Positions 17,051 to 25,548 of a DNA stretch of 64,000 nucleotides are shown here, piece by piece; position 1 is the stretch's first letter, and every line of letters begins with the position of its first letter. Made by a program: the position numbers and the translations under genes. The stretch is from DATBHW01 sp035307385. GTDB lineage: Bacteria; Chloroflexota; Ktedonobacteria; Ktedonobacterales; DATBGS01. The notes beneath the pieces were generated by a model. It was not told the DNA's origin and made no database searches. It was given only the letters and a program-made list of their open reading frames with translations. The stretch lies in contig DATGID010000026.1 in the NCBI GenBank assembly GCA_035307385.1, forward strand, positions 1 through 64,000, given 5' to 3'.

Positions 17051-17998
17051 ATGAACACTCAGCAGCAGGGATTCGCCCCTCCCGAAACGTACTATGGGGA
17101 CCAACATCCCATCAATACTGACCCACGCGAGCAGCCCCAATGGCCGGGCAGCCAGCCGCCCTTTGCGACGCAGCCGCAGCCAGGGCATAACCCCTGGCGC
17201 TGGATGGGCATCAGCGTTGCGATTCTGGTGGTCATTTTTGGCAGCCTGTTTGCCGCCAGCACTTTGCTGACCAGCACCGTCACCGAAACCAAAAGCTTTG
17301 ATGTTGGCGCGCAGCCAACGCTGGTGGTGAACAACGGCAATGGCAGCGTGCATATCTTCAACGGCCCGGCAGGCCAGATCAGCGTGGTGGCGCACAAGCA
17401 CGTCTGGCTGGGCAACAGCGATCAAATCTCGGTCCACTATAACCTGAGCAGCGACCACCAGACGCTTATCATCACCGCTGACGATGGCCCAGGACTCTGC
17501 TTGTTTTGCTTTGGGGTGCAGAGTGTGGACATTGATGTCACCGTCCCCAGCCAGTCGAACCTGAACGTACACACGGGCAACGGCAGTGTCGTCAGCGCAA
17601 CGGGCATCAGCGGGCAGATCACGCTGGATGCTGGCAACGGCAGCATCCAGGCCACCCAACTCAGCGGGCCTCTGACGCTGAAGACCGGCAACGGCTCGAT
17701 TACGGCCACACAGACCAACGCCAGCGGCAACTCGACGTTCCAGACGGGCAACGGCTCGATTGACTTCAGCGGCACGTTGGACCCTCACCAGGGCGTCTAT
17801 CTCTTTACGACAGGCAACGGGGACATCGACCTGACGCTGCCCGCCAACGCCGCCCTGCACGTCACGTATGAAGTCGGCAACGGTTCCATTGATTCGGATT
17901 TTACGTTGACGGGGGATGGCACCGTGGGCAATGCGCTCTACGCGCAGGTAACGCTGCACAGCGGCAACGGCTCCATCCATCTGCATAAAGGGAATTAG
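17051..17998 (+). CDS. DUF4097-type surface protein with NGNGS repeats
   Basis: The 315-residue product has an N-terminal cytosolic part with a DPREQPQWPG motif, one membrane helix (about 56-80, ISVAILVVIFGSLFAAS) and an outer beta-repeat domain. About ten turns repeat the pattern 'TGNGSI.a....G', the DUF4097 right-handed beta-helix type. It should be an extracellular fold anchored in the membrane. The next gene is a close relative 43 bases downstream. Confidence 0.82.
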   Translation: MNTQQQGFAPPETYYGDQHPINTDPREQPQWPGSQPPFATQPQPGHNPWRWMGISVAILVVIFGSLFAASTLLTSTVTETKSFDVGAQPTLVVNNGNGSVHIFNGPAGQISVVAHKHVWLGNSDQISVHYNLSSDHQTLIITADDGPGLCLFCFGVQSVDIDVTVPSQSNLNVHTGNGSVVSATGISGQITLDAGNGSIQATQLSGPLTLKTGNGSITATQTNASGNSTFQTGNGSIDFSGTLDPHQGVYLFTTGNGDIDLTLPANAALHVTYEVGNGSIDSDFTLTGDGTVGNALYAQVTLHSGNGSIHLHKGN

Positions 17999-18041
17999 CG
18001 GCACAGAGGCACCAGACAGCGCGCAGCAGAGGAGCAAAAAT

Positions 18042-19115
18042 ATGAACAATCAGCAGTACTTTAGCAACTCGGGCACCTCTTACGGAGACCCGCGCCCATT
18101 CAATAGCGACCCACGCGAGCAGCCCGGCTTTATGCCGCCGGGGCTGAACACCGACCCACGCGAGCAGCCACAGTGGCAGCCCATGCCACAGCCGCCGATG
18201 ATGACGCGCCCGCCGCAGCAGGGATATCACCCCTGGCGGTGGCTGGGCATCAGCGTGGTCATCCTGGTGGTCATCTTTGGCGGTCTGTTTAGCGCCAGCA
18301 CCCTGCTGACCCACCAGATTAGCGCGACCAAGACGTTCAGTGTCGGCAGCGCGCCCAAACTCGTCCTCACCGCCGATTCGGGCGATGTGCATATCTTCAG
18401 TGGCGCGTCGAACCAGATCAGCATCGTGGCGCGCGAGCATGTCTTTGTGGGCGACAACAGTTCGGTCCCCGTCCATTACGATCTGAGCAGCGATGGCAAC
18501 ACGCTGACGGTCAGCGCCGATGAGGGGTCAACATTCTCCATTTTCGGCTTCAACAACAGTGGGGTCGATTTCGATGTGACCGTCCCCAGCCAGACGACGC
18601 TGGACATCCACGCTGACAGCGGCAGCATCACCTCCAGCGGGGTCACCGGCCCGATGACGCTGACGGCCAGCAGCGGCGATGTCACCACTGATGGCGGCAG
18701 CGGACAGGTCAACCTGACGAGCGACAGCGGCGACATCAGGGCCAGCAATATCAGCGGGCAGATGACGCTTTCGGCCAGCAGCGGCAACATCACCGTCTCC
18801 GAGGCCAGCGCCAGCGGCAACTCCACCTTCCACAGCGACAGCGGCGACATCAACTACAGCGGGTCGCTGGACCCGCACGGAACCTATGGGTTCCACGCCA
18901 GCAGCGGCAGCGTGACTCTGGCACTGCCCAGCGACAGCGCGTTCCAGGTGCAGGCGTCTACCAGCAGCGGCGACATTGATTCCGATTTTTCCGGGGTGAA
19001 TGTGCAGCACGGCGACAGCGGCGCGCAGGCCAGCGGCAGAGTTGGCACTGGCTCGGCGTTCGCGCAGATCACCATCCAGGCCGACAGCGGCGACATCCAT
19101 CTGCGCGAGGAGTAA
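18042..19115 (+). CDS. DUF4097-type surface protein with SGD repeats, tandem paralogue
   Basis: This 357-residue protein shares the plan of its upstream neighbour: two DPREQP motifs in the N-terminus, a membrane helix (ISVVILVVIFGGLFSAS) and an outer repeat domain. Here the repeating turn is 'DSGDI' or 'SSGNI' instead of 'GNGS'. The two probably arose by duplication and then took different repeat turns. A strong terminator follows directly. Confidence 0.82.
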   Translation: MNNQQYFSNSGTSYGDPRPFNSDPREQPGFMPPGLNTDPREQPQWQPMPQPPMMTRPPQQGYHPWRWLGISVVILVVIFGGLFSASTLLTHQISATKTFSVGSAPKLVLTADSGDVHIFSGASNQISIVAREHVFVGDNSSVPVHYDLSSDGNTLTVSADEGSTFSIFGFNNSGVDFDVTVPSQTTLDIHADSGSITSSGVTGPMTLTASSGDVTTDGGSGQVNLTSDSGDIRASNISGQMTLSASSGNITVSEASASGNSTFHSDSGDINYSGSLDPHGTYGFHASSGSVTLALPSDSAFQVQASTSSGDIDSDFSGVNVQHGDSGAQASGRVGTGSAFAQITIQADSGDIHLREE

Positions 19116-19124
19116 AGACAGATG

Positions 19125-19166
19125 TGAGCTAGTTCACAGAGTGACTGTGAACTAGCTCATCTTTTT
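19125..19166 (+). terminator. Rho-independent terminator after the DUF4097 pair
   Basis: A perfect 15-bp stem (TGAGCTAGTTCACAG at 19125-19139 with CTGTGAACTAGCTCA at 19145-19159) and a 5-base loop are followed by TCTTTTT. Confidence 0.93.
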
Positions 19167-19210
19167 GCATGGCAGGCAATGCTAGAATCGGCCCCAGGTT
19201 GCACAATGGC

Positions 19211-19254
19211 CCGCGCCTGCGGCGGCGGGCGCTTGCGGTCTCCGGGTTCCCGCA
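19211..19254 (+). repeat. Dispersed GC-rich repeat, intergenic copy
   Basis: This is the second copy of the 44-base sequence at 14447-14490, with one difference. It lies between the terminator and the next gene and encodes nothing recognisable here. Confidence 0.85.
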
Positions 19255-19321
19255 TTCTCGCTCCCGTTGGTCGCTCGCGCGCCCGCGCATCTGCGCCCCG
19301 GCAGCGACAAGGAGGGCTGGT

Positions 19322-19732
19322 ATGCTGCAAAGATCGCGCCTGCTGCAATACGGTTTATGGATTGGCCTGGCAAGCGCCCTCCTGGCGGCGCTTGGCTGGG
19401 GCATCTTCCAACCCTGGGCCGCCAATCACTTTGGCTACGCCCTGCCCGGCCAGGACCACCTGCCCTATCGCATCACCTACGCGGGGCGCGACTATGGCAA
19501 CCCTTACGAATGCGCGGGCGACACCTGGTGCCAGCCATCCAACAAAAGCTGCGCCTCTACTGAGCAGTTGCAGAACCTGAACCTCTGGCCGCTCAGGCAA
19601 GTGGGCGCGATCCCCACCCTCTTTGGAGCCGCCTATCCCATCCTCGTGCCGCCCAGCGGCGGGCAAACCTTCCTGCTGGTGCACGATGACGACGACTGCT
19701 ATCTGACCTATGCCTTGATGGGTGGACCATAG
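19322..19732 (+). CDS. Small membrane-anchored or secreted protein of unknown function
   Basis: The 136-residue product starts MLQRSRLLQYGLWIGLASALL, a signal anchor or signal peptide, and has five cysteines in the exported part (for example YECAGDTWCQPSNKSC), suggesting disulfide bonds. AAGGAGGG lies 6 bases before the ATG. I do not recognise a family. Confidence 0.7.
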   Translation: MLQRSRLLQYGLWIGLASALLAALGWGIFQPWAANHFGYALPGQDHLPYRITYAGRDYGNPYECAGDTWCQPSNKSCASTEQLQNLNLWPLRQVGAIPTLFGAAYPILVPPSGGQTFLLVHDDDDCYLTYALMGGP

Positions 19733-19967
19733 GGAGCCTGGTTGCTCCTGCTAGTAGAGCATGTTTATCGAGCATCCAGCAGATACCGCCGCTGGCTCTG
19801 CTGCCTCGATTTTCACTCCCTCACCAACATTTCCTTCTCCAGGCCATAACCCACACCCCTGTACCGCAACTATTACACTGGCGTTCGTGTGTGTTTCGTA
19901 AAGCTGGTGTGTGAAGCGCAATGGCAGGGATGGAGATACCTTTCTCCATCGAGAAAGGACTCAGGAG

Positions 19968-20258
19968 ATGCCAGGATGGGAGTATCTTTTTGTCAACGCT
20001 TGTCAACTTCCCGGACCAGGCGGCGGCGAGTGGCATCCTCACCTCGTCAACAATCAATCGCTGCCGAATTGGGAGCGCGGACCCACACTCGATAGCTTCA
20101 TCCAGCAATTGGAAGCGAAGGGATGGCGGCTCGCCGGGAAACAGCCCTATTCCCCATCCAGCCAGGCAATTACCATCACGCTGATGTTCAAGCGGCCCAG
20201 AGGGGCGCAGAACGCCCCACCGAGCAGCGAAAGCGAAAGTGAAGCGGCTGGCGCTTAG
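19968..20258 (+). CDS. Small DUF4177-like protein
   Basis: The product has about 96 residues. It starts MPGWEYLFVNACQLPG and has LDSFIQQLEAKGWRLAG, the 'WEY.....L...G.eGWelv' layout of DUF4177 proteins, whose role is unknown. The ATG at 19968 has AAAGGA about 8 bases upstream. The C-terminal tail is Ser/Glu-rich and probably disordered. Confidence 0.65.
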   Translation: MPGWEYLFVNACQLPGPGGGEWHPHLVNNQSLPNWERGPTLDSFIQQLEAKGWRLAGKQPYSPSSQAITITLMFKRPRGAQNAPPSSESESEAAGA

Positions 20259-20323
20259 AACGATCAGCCGGTATCAGGTGGTGATACCTATATGAAATCG
20301 TCCTGGCCGTAATCGCCTGCCAC

Positions 20324-20352
20324 TTGACAAAGCGAGCGGCATCCGCTATACT
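20324..20352 (+). promoter_or_regulatory. Sigma-70 type promoter of unknown-family copy 2
   Basis: TTGACA (20324-20329) is followed after 17 bases by TATACT (20347-20352). Boxes and spacing are identical to those of the other two family members. Confidence 0.85.
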
Positions 20353-20358
20353 TGCTCT

Positions 20359-20701
20359 CGGTAACTATCCATTTCGGGGCGCGCCCTGAGCGTGCGCCTC
20401 GCGCCTGAACAAATGAAACGGCACCATGTGACGCGGTCAGCCTTAAACACTGGCCGCGCCACTCACCCCACCTCTGGTAAGGCCAGGGAATGGGGCTGGA
20501 GGCATTTTATCCTATCCTCTCGATGGGATTCTACCTCTCAGCGGCCATCTCCTCCGGCGGGGCGAGCCGCTCTCCCGGCTGGCATCCGGGGCAGCCTCAT
20601 CTGGCTGCCCCGGCCCATCCGGTCAGCAGCGCACATCCGACCAGAGCAGGGGATGGCCGTTTCGTCTGCTGTTGCCTCAAGACGAAAAGGAGAGGACGTG
20701 T
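20359..20701 (+). ncRNA. Conserved structured 5' leader, copy 2
   Basis: This roughly 340-base leader aligns with those at 4514-4815 and 52979-53286. It holds AACGGCAC (20417-20424), a hairpin with arms GCGGTCAG (20433-20440) and CTGGCCGC (20450-20457), the block CCACTCACCCCACC, a hairpin CTGG/CCAG (20474-20486), CATTTTATC, and AGCGGCC (20540-20546), which can pair with AGCCGCT (20565-20571). An extra perfect 11-bp hairpin (CCGGGGCAGCC/GGCTGCCCCGG) follows near 20586-20613. Its 3' part differs from the other two, lacking the CTTTCT/AGAAAG hairpin at the start codon. Confidence 0.65.
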
Positions 20702-21304
20702 ATGCTGGTAGATATGGCCCACTGCATCACTTTCTGGCTGACTCCCTGGTCGGCTACGTTCCGCGCCGCCTGCCTCTGGTTCACCCCCGACACGCAGCCC
20801 CTTCAAGGGCGCAAGCCTAACACGATCGCTCCCCAGTGGGTACGCCCGTTCTTCGTGCAGCGCTGGGTGGGCGAGGCGATTGCCGCCCGCCTGGCTGCCA
20901 ACCCGCAGACCGACGCCTATCGCTTTGGGCACGACTCCGAGCCGGACTGGGAAGCGGCAGCCTGGGCCAGCTATCCGCGCGCCATTCTGCGCCAACTTGA
21001 TGAGCAGACGGTGTTAGGGATAGTGAGCATGGAGGTGGAGCGCTTGCTGCGCATCGCCCAGGAGCATCCGGGGCTGGTGGGCCAGGTGGAATGGACGGGC
21101 GCGGCGCTCAGCGCGTCGGAGCATCTGGCGCAACTGTATGCCGAACTCAAGCGCCGCCACAAGGCGATGCAGGCGCGGGCGCTGCTGCGCGAGGAACTGC
21201 GCCGCTTCGTCGCGTGGACCGGCAATCCCACGCGCGAAGAAGACGCCGAACTCCCTGCCGGTGAGTCTGCACAGGAAACAGACGTAATTCTAGCAGAACG
21301 GTAA
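20702..21304 (+). CDS. Conserved protein of unknown function, copy 2 of a three-member family
   Basis: This 200-residue protein is the most diverged of the three paralogues. It keeps DSEPDW (residues 78-83), the AILRQ segment and MEVERLLR (110-117), but its C-terminal half, rich in Lys/Arg and Glu, is different and its N-terminus (HCITFWLTPWSATF) is not shared. The ATG at 20702 is preceded by AAAAGGAGAGG. The function is unknown. The shared promoter and leader tie it to the copies at 4001 and 52385. Confidence 0.72.
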   Translation: MLVDMAHCITFWLTPWSATFRAACLWFTPDTQPLQGRKPNTIAPQWVRPFFVQRWVGEAIAARLAANPQTDAYRFGHDSEPDWEAAAWASYPRAILRQLDEQTVLGIVSMEVERLLRIAQEHPGLVGQVEWTGAALSASEHLAQLYAELKRRHKAMQARALLREELRRFVAWTGNPTREEDAELPAGESAQETDVILAER

Positions 21305-21338
21305 TTGATGAGCCTGCTCAGAAGACAGGGGGCGCAGC

Positions 21339-21848
21339 ATGCAAATGGCTCCGGCAAACGCGCACGCGCCAGGGTGGCGAAAACGAGGACGAATCCTCCT
21401 GTTGGGGGTGGCCCTGACGCTGCCCCCGGACCTGTTCTGGATTCTGCTGCTGACCAGGGTATTCCTGTCTTTGTCAGACTCTTTCCCGTTGCTCCCAATC
21501 AGCGCGCTCTTCTATCTGCTCATCCCAGGCATTGAGGGGTTCCTGATCGCAAAGCAAAGCGGAGAGGGCTGTTCAGGGGCCGACAGAGGCTGCCTTGTCG
21601 GGACAATAAGCGCGCTGGCTTTTGTTGTGGCAACGGCTGCGCTGCTGATATTTACGATCCCATACTATACCGGAAGCACCAGAGGCAGCGGCCTTTTCAT
21701 AGGGCTGGCTCTTGCTGCCGTTCTGCTCCACGCGATGGGCTGTACGTTCGGCGGCCTGCTGGGCGGCTTGATTGGCGGACTGCTGGGGCGCAGATATGCG
21801 GCGGCAGCAAGCCAGCGCAGCGGCCATGCAAAAAACGAGGCATCCTGA
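21339..21848 (+). CDS. Polytopic membrane protein of unknown function
   Basis: The 169-residue product has about four hydrophobic helices (ILLLGVALTLPPDLFWILLL, LLPISALFYLLIPGIEG, ISALAFVVATAALLIF, LALAAVLLHAMGCTF) and a glycine-rich end GGLLGGLIGGLLG resembling a membrane-packing motif. No family is recognised. It starts 34 bases after the unknown-family gene and may be cotranscribed with it. Confidence 0.65.
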   Translation: MQMAPANAHAPGWRKRGRILLLGVALTLPPDLFWILLLTRVFLSLSDSFPLLPISALFYLLIPGIEGFLIAKQSGEGCSGADRGCLVGTISALAFVVATAALLIFTIPYYTGSTRGSGLFIGLALAAVLLHAMGCTFGGLLGGLIGGLLGRRYAAAASQRSGHAKNEAS

Positions 21849-21938
21849 AGCACGGCGAGCACAGAATGAGGCACAGGCTGTCGGGCATGAACATATCCAC
21901 GCCTGGCAGCCTGCGCCTGGTTGATAAAATAAGAGCGG

Positions 21939-22517
21939 TTAGGACTTCGGCGCAAACGTCAGCACATATTCCCACTCATCGAGTGAGCGCTGCTCCACCA
22001 GTTCCAGCCCCGCGGCAGTGGCATCGGCAATTACCTCATCCGCCGTCACGCGCACCTCAAGCGGCGGTCCCACGGGCGTCTCGGCCTTCTCCCATTCCAC
22101 CACCGCAATGCGCCCGTCGTCGCGCAGCAGCCGTTTGGCGGCCAGCAGGAACGATGACCGCTGGTCAACCTCGTGCAGCACAAACGCCAGCAGCGCCAGG
22201 TCCACTGAACGCTGTTGAAGCGACAACTCCAGTTCGCTGGAGCGCCGCACCGCCACGTTGGTAATGCCCTGCTGCGCCAGGCGCGCGCGTAAATCATCCA
22301 CCATCTCTTGCTGCACATCCACCGCGTAGACCTTGCCCGTGGGGCCAACCAGTTCAGAGGCAGGCAGCGTAAAGAACCCAGGCCCACAGCCCAGATCAGC
22401 CACCGCTTTGCCCTCGCTCACACCCAACGAGCGCAACAACGCATAGCGATCAAGGCGCTGCATGCGGTCTTCCGCCATGAGCAAATGTTTTATGGCCGGG
22501 TCAAACTTGCGGCCCAT
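21939..22517 (-). CDS. Class I SAM-dependent methyltransferase
   Basis: The 192-residue protein has the SAM-binding motif I VADLGCGPGFFTLPASELVG, motif II VYAVDVQQEMVDDL and the later ALLAFVLHEVD (motif IV region). The acceptor is unknown; the small size suggests a UbiE/methyltransferase-11-like enzyme. GGAAGGAGAACGT lies directly before the ATG. Confidence 0.88.
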   Translation of the reverse strand: MGRKFDPAIKHLLMAEDRMQRLDRYALLRSLGVSEGKAVADLGCGPGFFTLPASELVGPTGKVYAVDVQQEMVDDLRARLAQQGITNVAVRRSSELELSLQQRSVDLALLAFVLHEVDQRSSFLLAAKRLLRDDGRIAVVEWEKAETPVGPPLEVRVTADEVIADATAAGLELVEQRSLDEWEYVLTFAPKS

Positions 22518-22622
22518 ACGTTCTCCTTCCCAAAAGATACCTTCCTATATGGTATCACAGGAGAGGCAGCGCTTGCGCACATCAACGCGAACGGTGGTTT
22601 TCTCTAAAGTCATCCCAGATAC

Positions 22623-22659
22623 TTGACAAAAGCAACTATATCCTTTACACTAGCAACTA
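22623..22659 (+). promoter_or_regulatory. Promoter with paired operator-like repeats before the MarR-GNAT gene
   Basis: TTGACA (22623-22628), 17 bases, then TACACT (22646-22651). The octamer AGCAACTA occurs at 22631-22638 and 22652-22659, 21 bases (two helix turns) apart and flanking the -10 box, so a regulator bound there, possibly the MarR-like product itself, would block the promoter. Confidence 0.65.
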
Positions 22660-22679
22660 AAAGAAGGGAGAAGCCATCT

Positions 22680-23639
22680 ATGCCATCTACACCATCTACA
22701 CCATCTACGCCATCCGAAACCAGCGAAGCCAGAATCAGCGCCGTTCGTCATTTCAATCGCTTTTTCACCCGGCAGATTGGTGTGCTGCGCGAAGGGCTGC
22801 TGCACAGCCCGTATCCTCTAACCGAAGCGCGCATCATCTTTGAACTGGCCCAGCGCCAGGGGTTGACCGCTGCTGACCTGGGGCGCGAACTGGGATTGGA
22901 CGCGGGTTACCTCAGCCGCCTGCTGGCGCGGCTGGAACAACAAGGGCTGCTGGAAAAGGTGCGCTCCGAAACCGATGGACGCCAGCGCCTGCTGCGCCTC
23001 ACGCCGGATGGTGAGCAAGCCATGGGCCTGCTCGACCAGCGTTCGCGCGATGAAATCAGCGAGATGCTGACCGACCTCAGCGAAGAGGACCAGCAGCGGC
23101 TGCTCAAAGCGATGGACACCATCGAACGCATTTTCTGCAAGGGCCTCAAATATTCCGAGCCGTTCGTGCTGCGCCCGCACGAGCCGGGCGACATGGGCTG
23201 GGTGGCGCACCGGCACGGTGTCCTCTATACCCAGGAATATGGCTGGGATGAGCATTTTGAAGCGCTCGTCGCGCAGATCGTCTCGGACTTTATCACGCAC
23301 TACAACCCCGAACGCGAACGCTGCTGGATTGCCGAAATGAACGGCGAAATCGTCGGCTCCATCTTTTGTGTGCAGGCCAGCGAAACGGTTGCCAAACTGC
23401 GGCTGCTGCTGGTCGAGCCGCAGGCGCGGGGGCTGGGGTTGGGCAGCCGCCTGGTCGAAGAGTGCATCCGCTTTGCGCGGCGGCGGGGCTATCAGAAACT
23501 GACGCTCTGGACCCAGAGTATCCTCGTCGCGGCACGACACATCTACGCGCAAAAGGGGTTCACACTTGTCAACCAGGAAGCCACCCACAGCTTCGGCCAC
23601 GACCTCATCAGCGAGACCTGGGAACTGCCGTTAGTATAA
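22680..23639 (+). CDS. Fused MarR-type regulator and GNAT acetyltransferase
   Basis: This protein of about 319 residues starts with a short PSTPSTPSTPS run, then a MarR winged helix (LTAADLGRELGLDAGYLSRLLARLEQQGLLEK) and, from about residue 165, a GNAT domain with LVEPQARGLGLGSRLVEECI (acetyl-CoA loop) and ARHIYAQKGF. Such two-domain proteins are known; the DNA-binding half probably controls genes linked to the acetylated molecule. The ATG at 22680 is preferred, giving a 28-base leader from the promoter. A second GNAT gene follows 23 bases downstream. Confidence 0.88.
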   Translation: MPSTPSTPSTPSETSEARISAVRHFNRFFTRQIGVLREGLLHSPYPLTEARIIFELAQRQGLTAADLGRELGLDAGYLSRLLARLEQQGLLEKVRSETDGRQRLLRLTPDGEQAMGLLDQRSRDEISEMLTDLSEEDQQRLLKAMDTIERIFCKGLKYSEPFVLRPHEPGDMGWVAHRHGVLYTQEYGWDEHFEALVAQIVSDFITHYNPERERCWIAEMNGEIVGSIFCVQASETVAKLRLLLVEPQARGLGLGSRLVEECIRFARRRGYQKLTLWTQSILVAARHIYAQKGFTLVNQEATHSFGHDLISETWELPLV

Positions 23640-23662
23640 CCCCGCGTCAAGGAGGTGCAGCC

Positions 23663-24184
23663 ATGAGCGAAAACGACCCGGGTATCCAGATACGCGCAGC
23701 CAGCGCCGACGATGCTGTCTCCATTGCAGGGGTCTTGCATGCCGCTTTTGTCGAATATGAGCCGCAGTATACCCCCGCAGGATTCTCTGCCACGACGCTG
23801 GCCGCCGAAGGAGTTCTGAAGCGGTTGAGCGAAGGGCCGATCTGGGTTGCCTTGCAAGAGGGCCAGGTGGTCGGTACGGTCTGCGCGTATCTGAAAGCAT
23901 CAACCTGCTATATGCGCGGCATGGCAATTGTGCCCGCAGCACGTGGGCAGCGCATCGGGGAGCGCCTGCTGGAACAGGTGGAACAATTTGCCCGCGAGCA
24001 ACACGCGGAGCGCTTGTATCTGAACACGACACCATTCCTGGAGCGCGCCATTCGGCTGTATGAGCGCTATGGTTTCCAGCGGATTGAGGAAGGCCCGCTG
24101 ACTTTATTCGGAACGCCGCTGTTTGCCATGGTGAAACCGCTCCGTGCTCGCCCTCAATCTGCTGAAGACGACGATGCTCTCTGA
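23663..24184 (+). CDS. GNAT-family N-acetyltransferase
   Basis: A 173-residue acetyltransferase with GMAIVPAARGQRIGERLLEQVEQFA (acetyl-CoA binding) and ERAIRLYERYGFQRIE (motif B). AAGGAGG sits seven bases before the ATG at 23663. It is probably in one transcript with the MarR-GNAT fusion. The acceptor is unknown. Confidence 0.87.
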   Translation: MSENDPGIQIRAASADDAVSIAGVLHAAFVEYEPQYTPAGFSATTLAAEGVLKRLSEGPIWVALQEGQVVGTVCAYLKASTCYMRGMAIVPAARGQRIGERLLEQVEQFAREQHAERLYLNTTPFLERAIRLYERYGFQRIEEGPLTLFGTPLFAMVKPLRARPQSAEDDDAL

Positions 24185-24207
24185 GGGAGAGCGCGATTTT
24201 CGCTAGC

Positions 24208-25533
24208 TCACAGGGGCGGTTCCGTGCCTTGTCGTTCGGGCTGGCGCAGCCAGAGCGAGACGTGCGCGGGCTGCATGGTTTCCTGCACGACAGCCAGCAG
24301 ATGCGCGCGCAGGCCAGCCAGATCGACCTCATTGCGCAGCGTGGCGCTGAAGGCGGCCAGCGTCTTTTCCGCGTCGTACTTCCGGCGATAGAAGCGCCGA
24401 TCAATGATAGCCTGGATACGATGACGCACAGGCGTAAAGAGCGCGGCAATCGCCAGCGTGGAAATTACCAGCACCACTGGATCCGACGCCTGGCCGGTCA
24501 CCAGCGCGGCCAGGCTTTCCAGCCCGATAATCAGGCCCGCGTAGAGTGCGCCCAACAGCACCGTCAGCGAGCCGTAGACCAGCGCCCTGTTGATGAGGGT
24601 GTCAATCTCCCACAGGCGATAGCGTAAGATCGCCTGTCCAAAAGCCAGCGCGGTGGGCACCGTCAAGATGAAGGTGGCAAGCAGCGTCCAGAGCGTGTGG
24701 TAGGGAAAATCGGACTGACGGAGCAGCGGAAATAGCAGTTCCGGCAGCAAGAGCGCCAGGCCGATAATTAGCGCTGACAGAAAGGCAAAAACGACCCACT
24801 TGGTCTGCTGCCGCTCGACCAGGGTCGAGACCCGTCGATAGCGGTAGATTTGCGCCCCAGCCAGGATGAGCATGCCGCTCCCCCACAAGAGACCCGTGAG
24901 CGCCTGAAGTGCCGAAGCCGCGGTGGGAACAGGCAGCGCGAAGAAGAGGCCAGCCACCAGCATGGCACCGACGAGCCAGCGCGTCCAACGTGGGACAAAG
25001 CGGCCACTCGGAAAGAGTGCGAAGATCAGTGGAAGGGAGACCGCGCCCAGATAATTGGAGAGATCGGCAACAGGCACGGCCAGGGTTGCCCCAAGCACAG
25101 GACGCAGGACAGAGGCATCGATGGTGGAGGTGCTGATCCCCAAAAACACCAGCAGGACGGCCACCAGCAGCGCCACCCAGTTGTCGGACGCTCGCCAGAG
25201 CAGAACCGCCGCCACCACAACGCACGGCAGGAAGGAGAGGAGGACGACCGCGACGGCCAGAACGGCATACGCCCCCAGGGACAGACCAAACGTCTGGAGG
25301 GCGCGTGCGCCAGACACAGAAAGCTGAGCAAAACTGCAAGAGGAAAGGCACGGGGTGTTCAGGCGGGCGAAGTAGGTGGGCAGGGTCACGAAAAAGAGTC
25401 CGAGCGCGAGCGCAGTAACCACGATGCACGCGATGCGGGCAAGCAGAGGCCAGCGCCCATGCAGGCGGGTATCAGGAAGCTGGGAAGGCGCAGCGCTCAC
25501 AGCGGACGCGGGCGAGACATCCGATTGGCTCAT
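24208..25533 (-). CDS. Polytopic membrane protein resembling the sensor half of a histidine kinase
   Basis: The 441-residue product has about ten hydrophobic helices, including the FALFPSGRFVPRWTRW stretch typical of the membrane input module of many Chloroflexota and actinobacterial histidine kinases. It ends with a short GAF-like piece (RRFYRRKYDAEKTLAAFSATLRNEVD...VSLWLRQP) and then stops, with no HisKA or ATPase domain. So it is either a stand-alone sensor or a truncated kinase. It begins 15 bases after the stop of tnpB. Confidence 0.72.
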   Translation of the reverse strand: MSQSDVSPASAVSAAPSQLPDTRLHGRWPLLARIACIVVTALALGLFFVTLPTYFARLNTPCLSSCSFAQLSVSGARALQTFGLSLGAYAVLAVAVVLLSFLPCVVVAAVLLWRASDNWVALLVAVLLVFLGISTSTIDASVLRPVLGATLAVPVADLSNYLGAVSLPLIFALFPSGRFVPRWTRWLVGAMLVAGLFFALPVPTAASALQALTGLLWGSGMLILAGAQIYRYRRVSTLVERQQTKWVVFAFLSALIIGLALLLPELLFPLLRQSDFPYHTLWTLLATFILTVPTALAFGQAILRYRLWEIDTLINRALVYGSLTVLLGALYAGLIIGLESLAALVTGQASDPVVLVISTLAIAALFTPVRHRIQAIIDRRFYRRKYDAEKTLAAFSATLRNEVDLAGLRAHLLAVVQETMQPAHVSLWLRQPERQGTEPPL

Positions 25534-25548
25534 CGTTCATCTGCCTTT

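Noticed and set aside
15983..18049. 688-codon minus-strand frame over the PfkB and DUF4097 genes
   Set aside because: It is antisense to two clear genes, with low-complexity composition and no recognisable domain.
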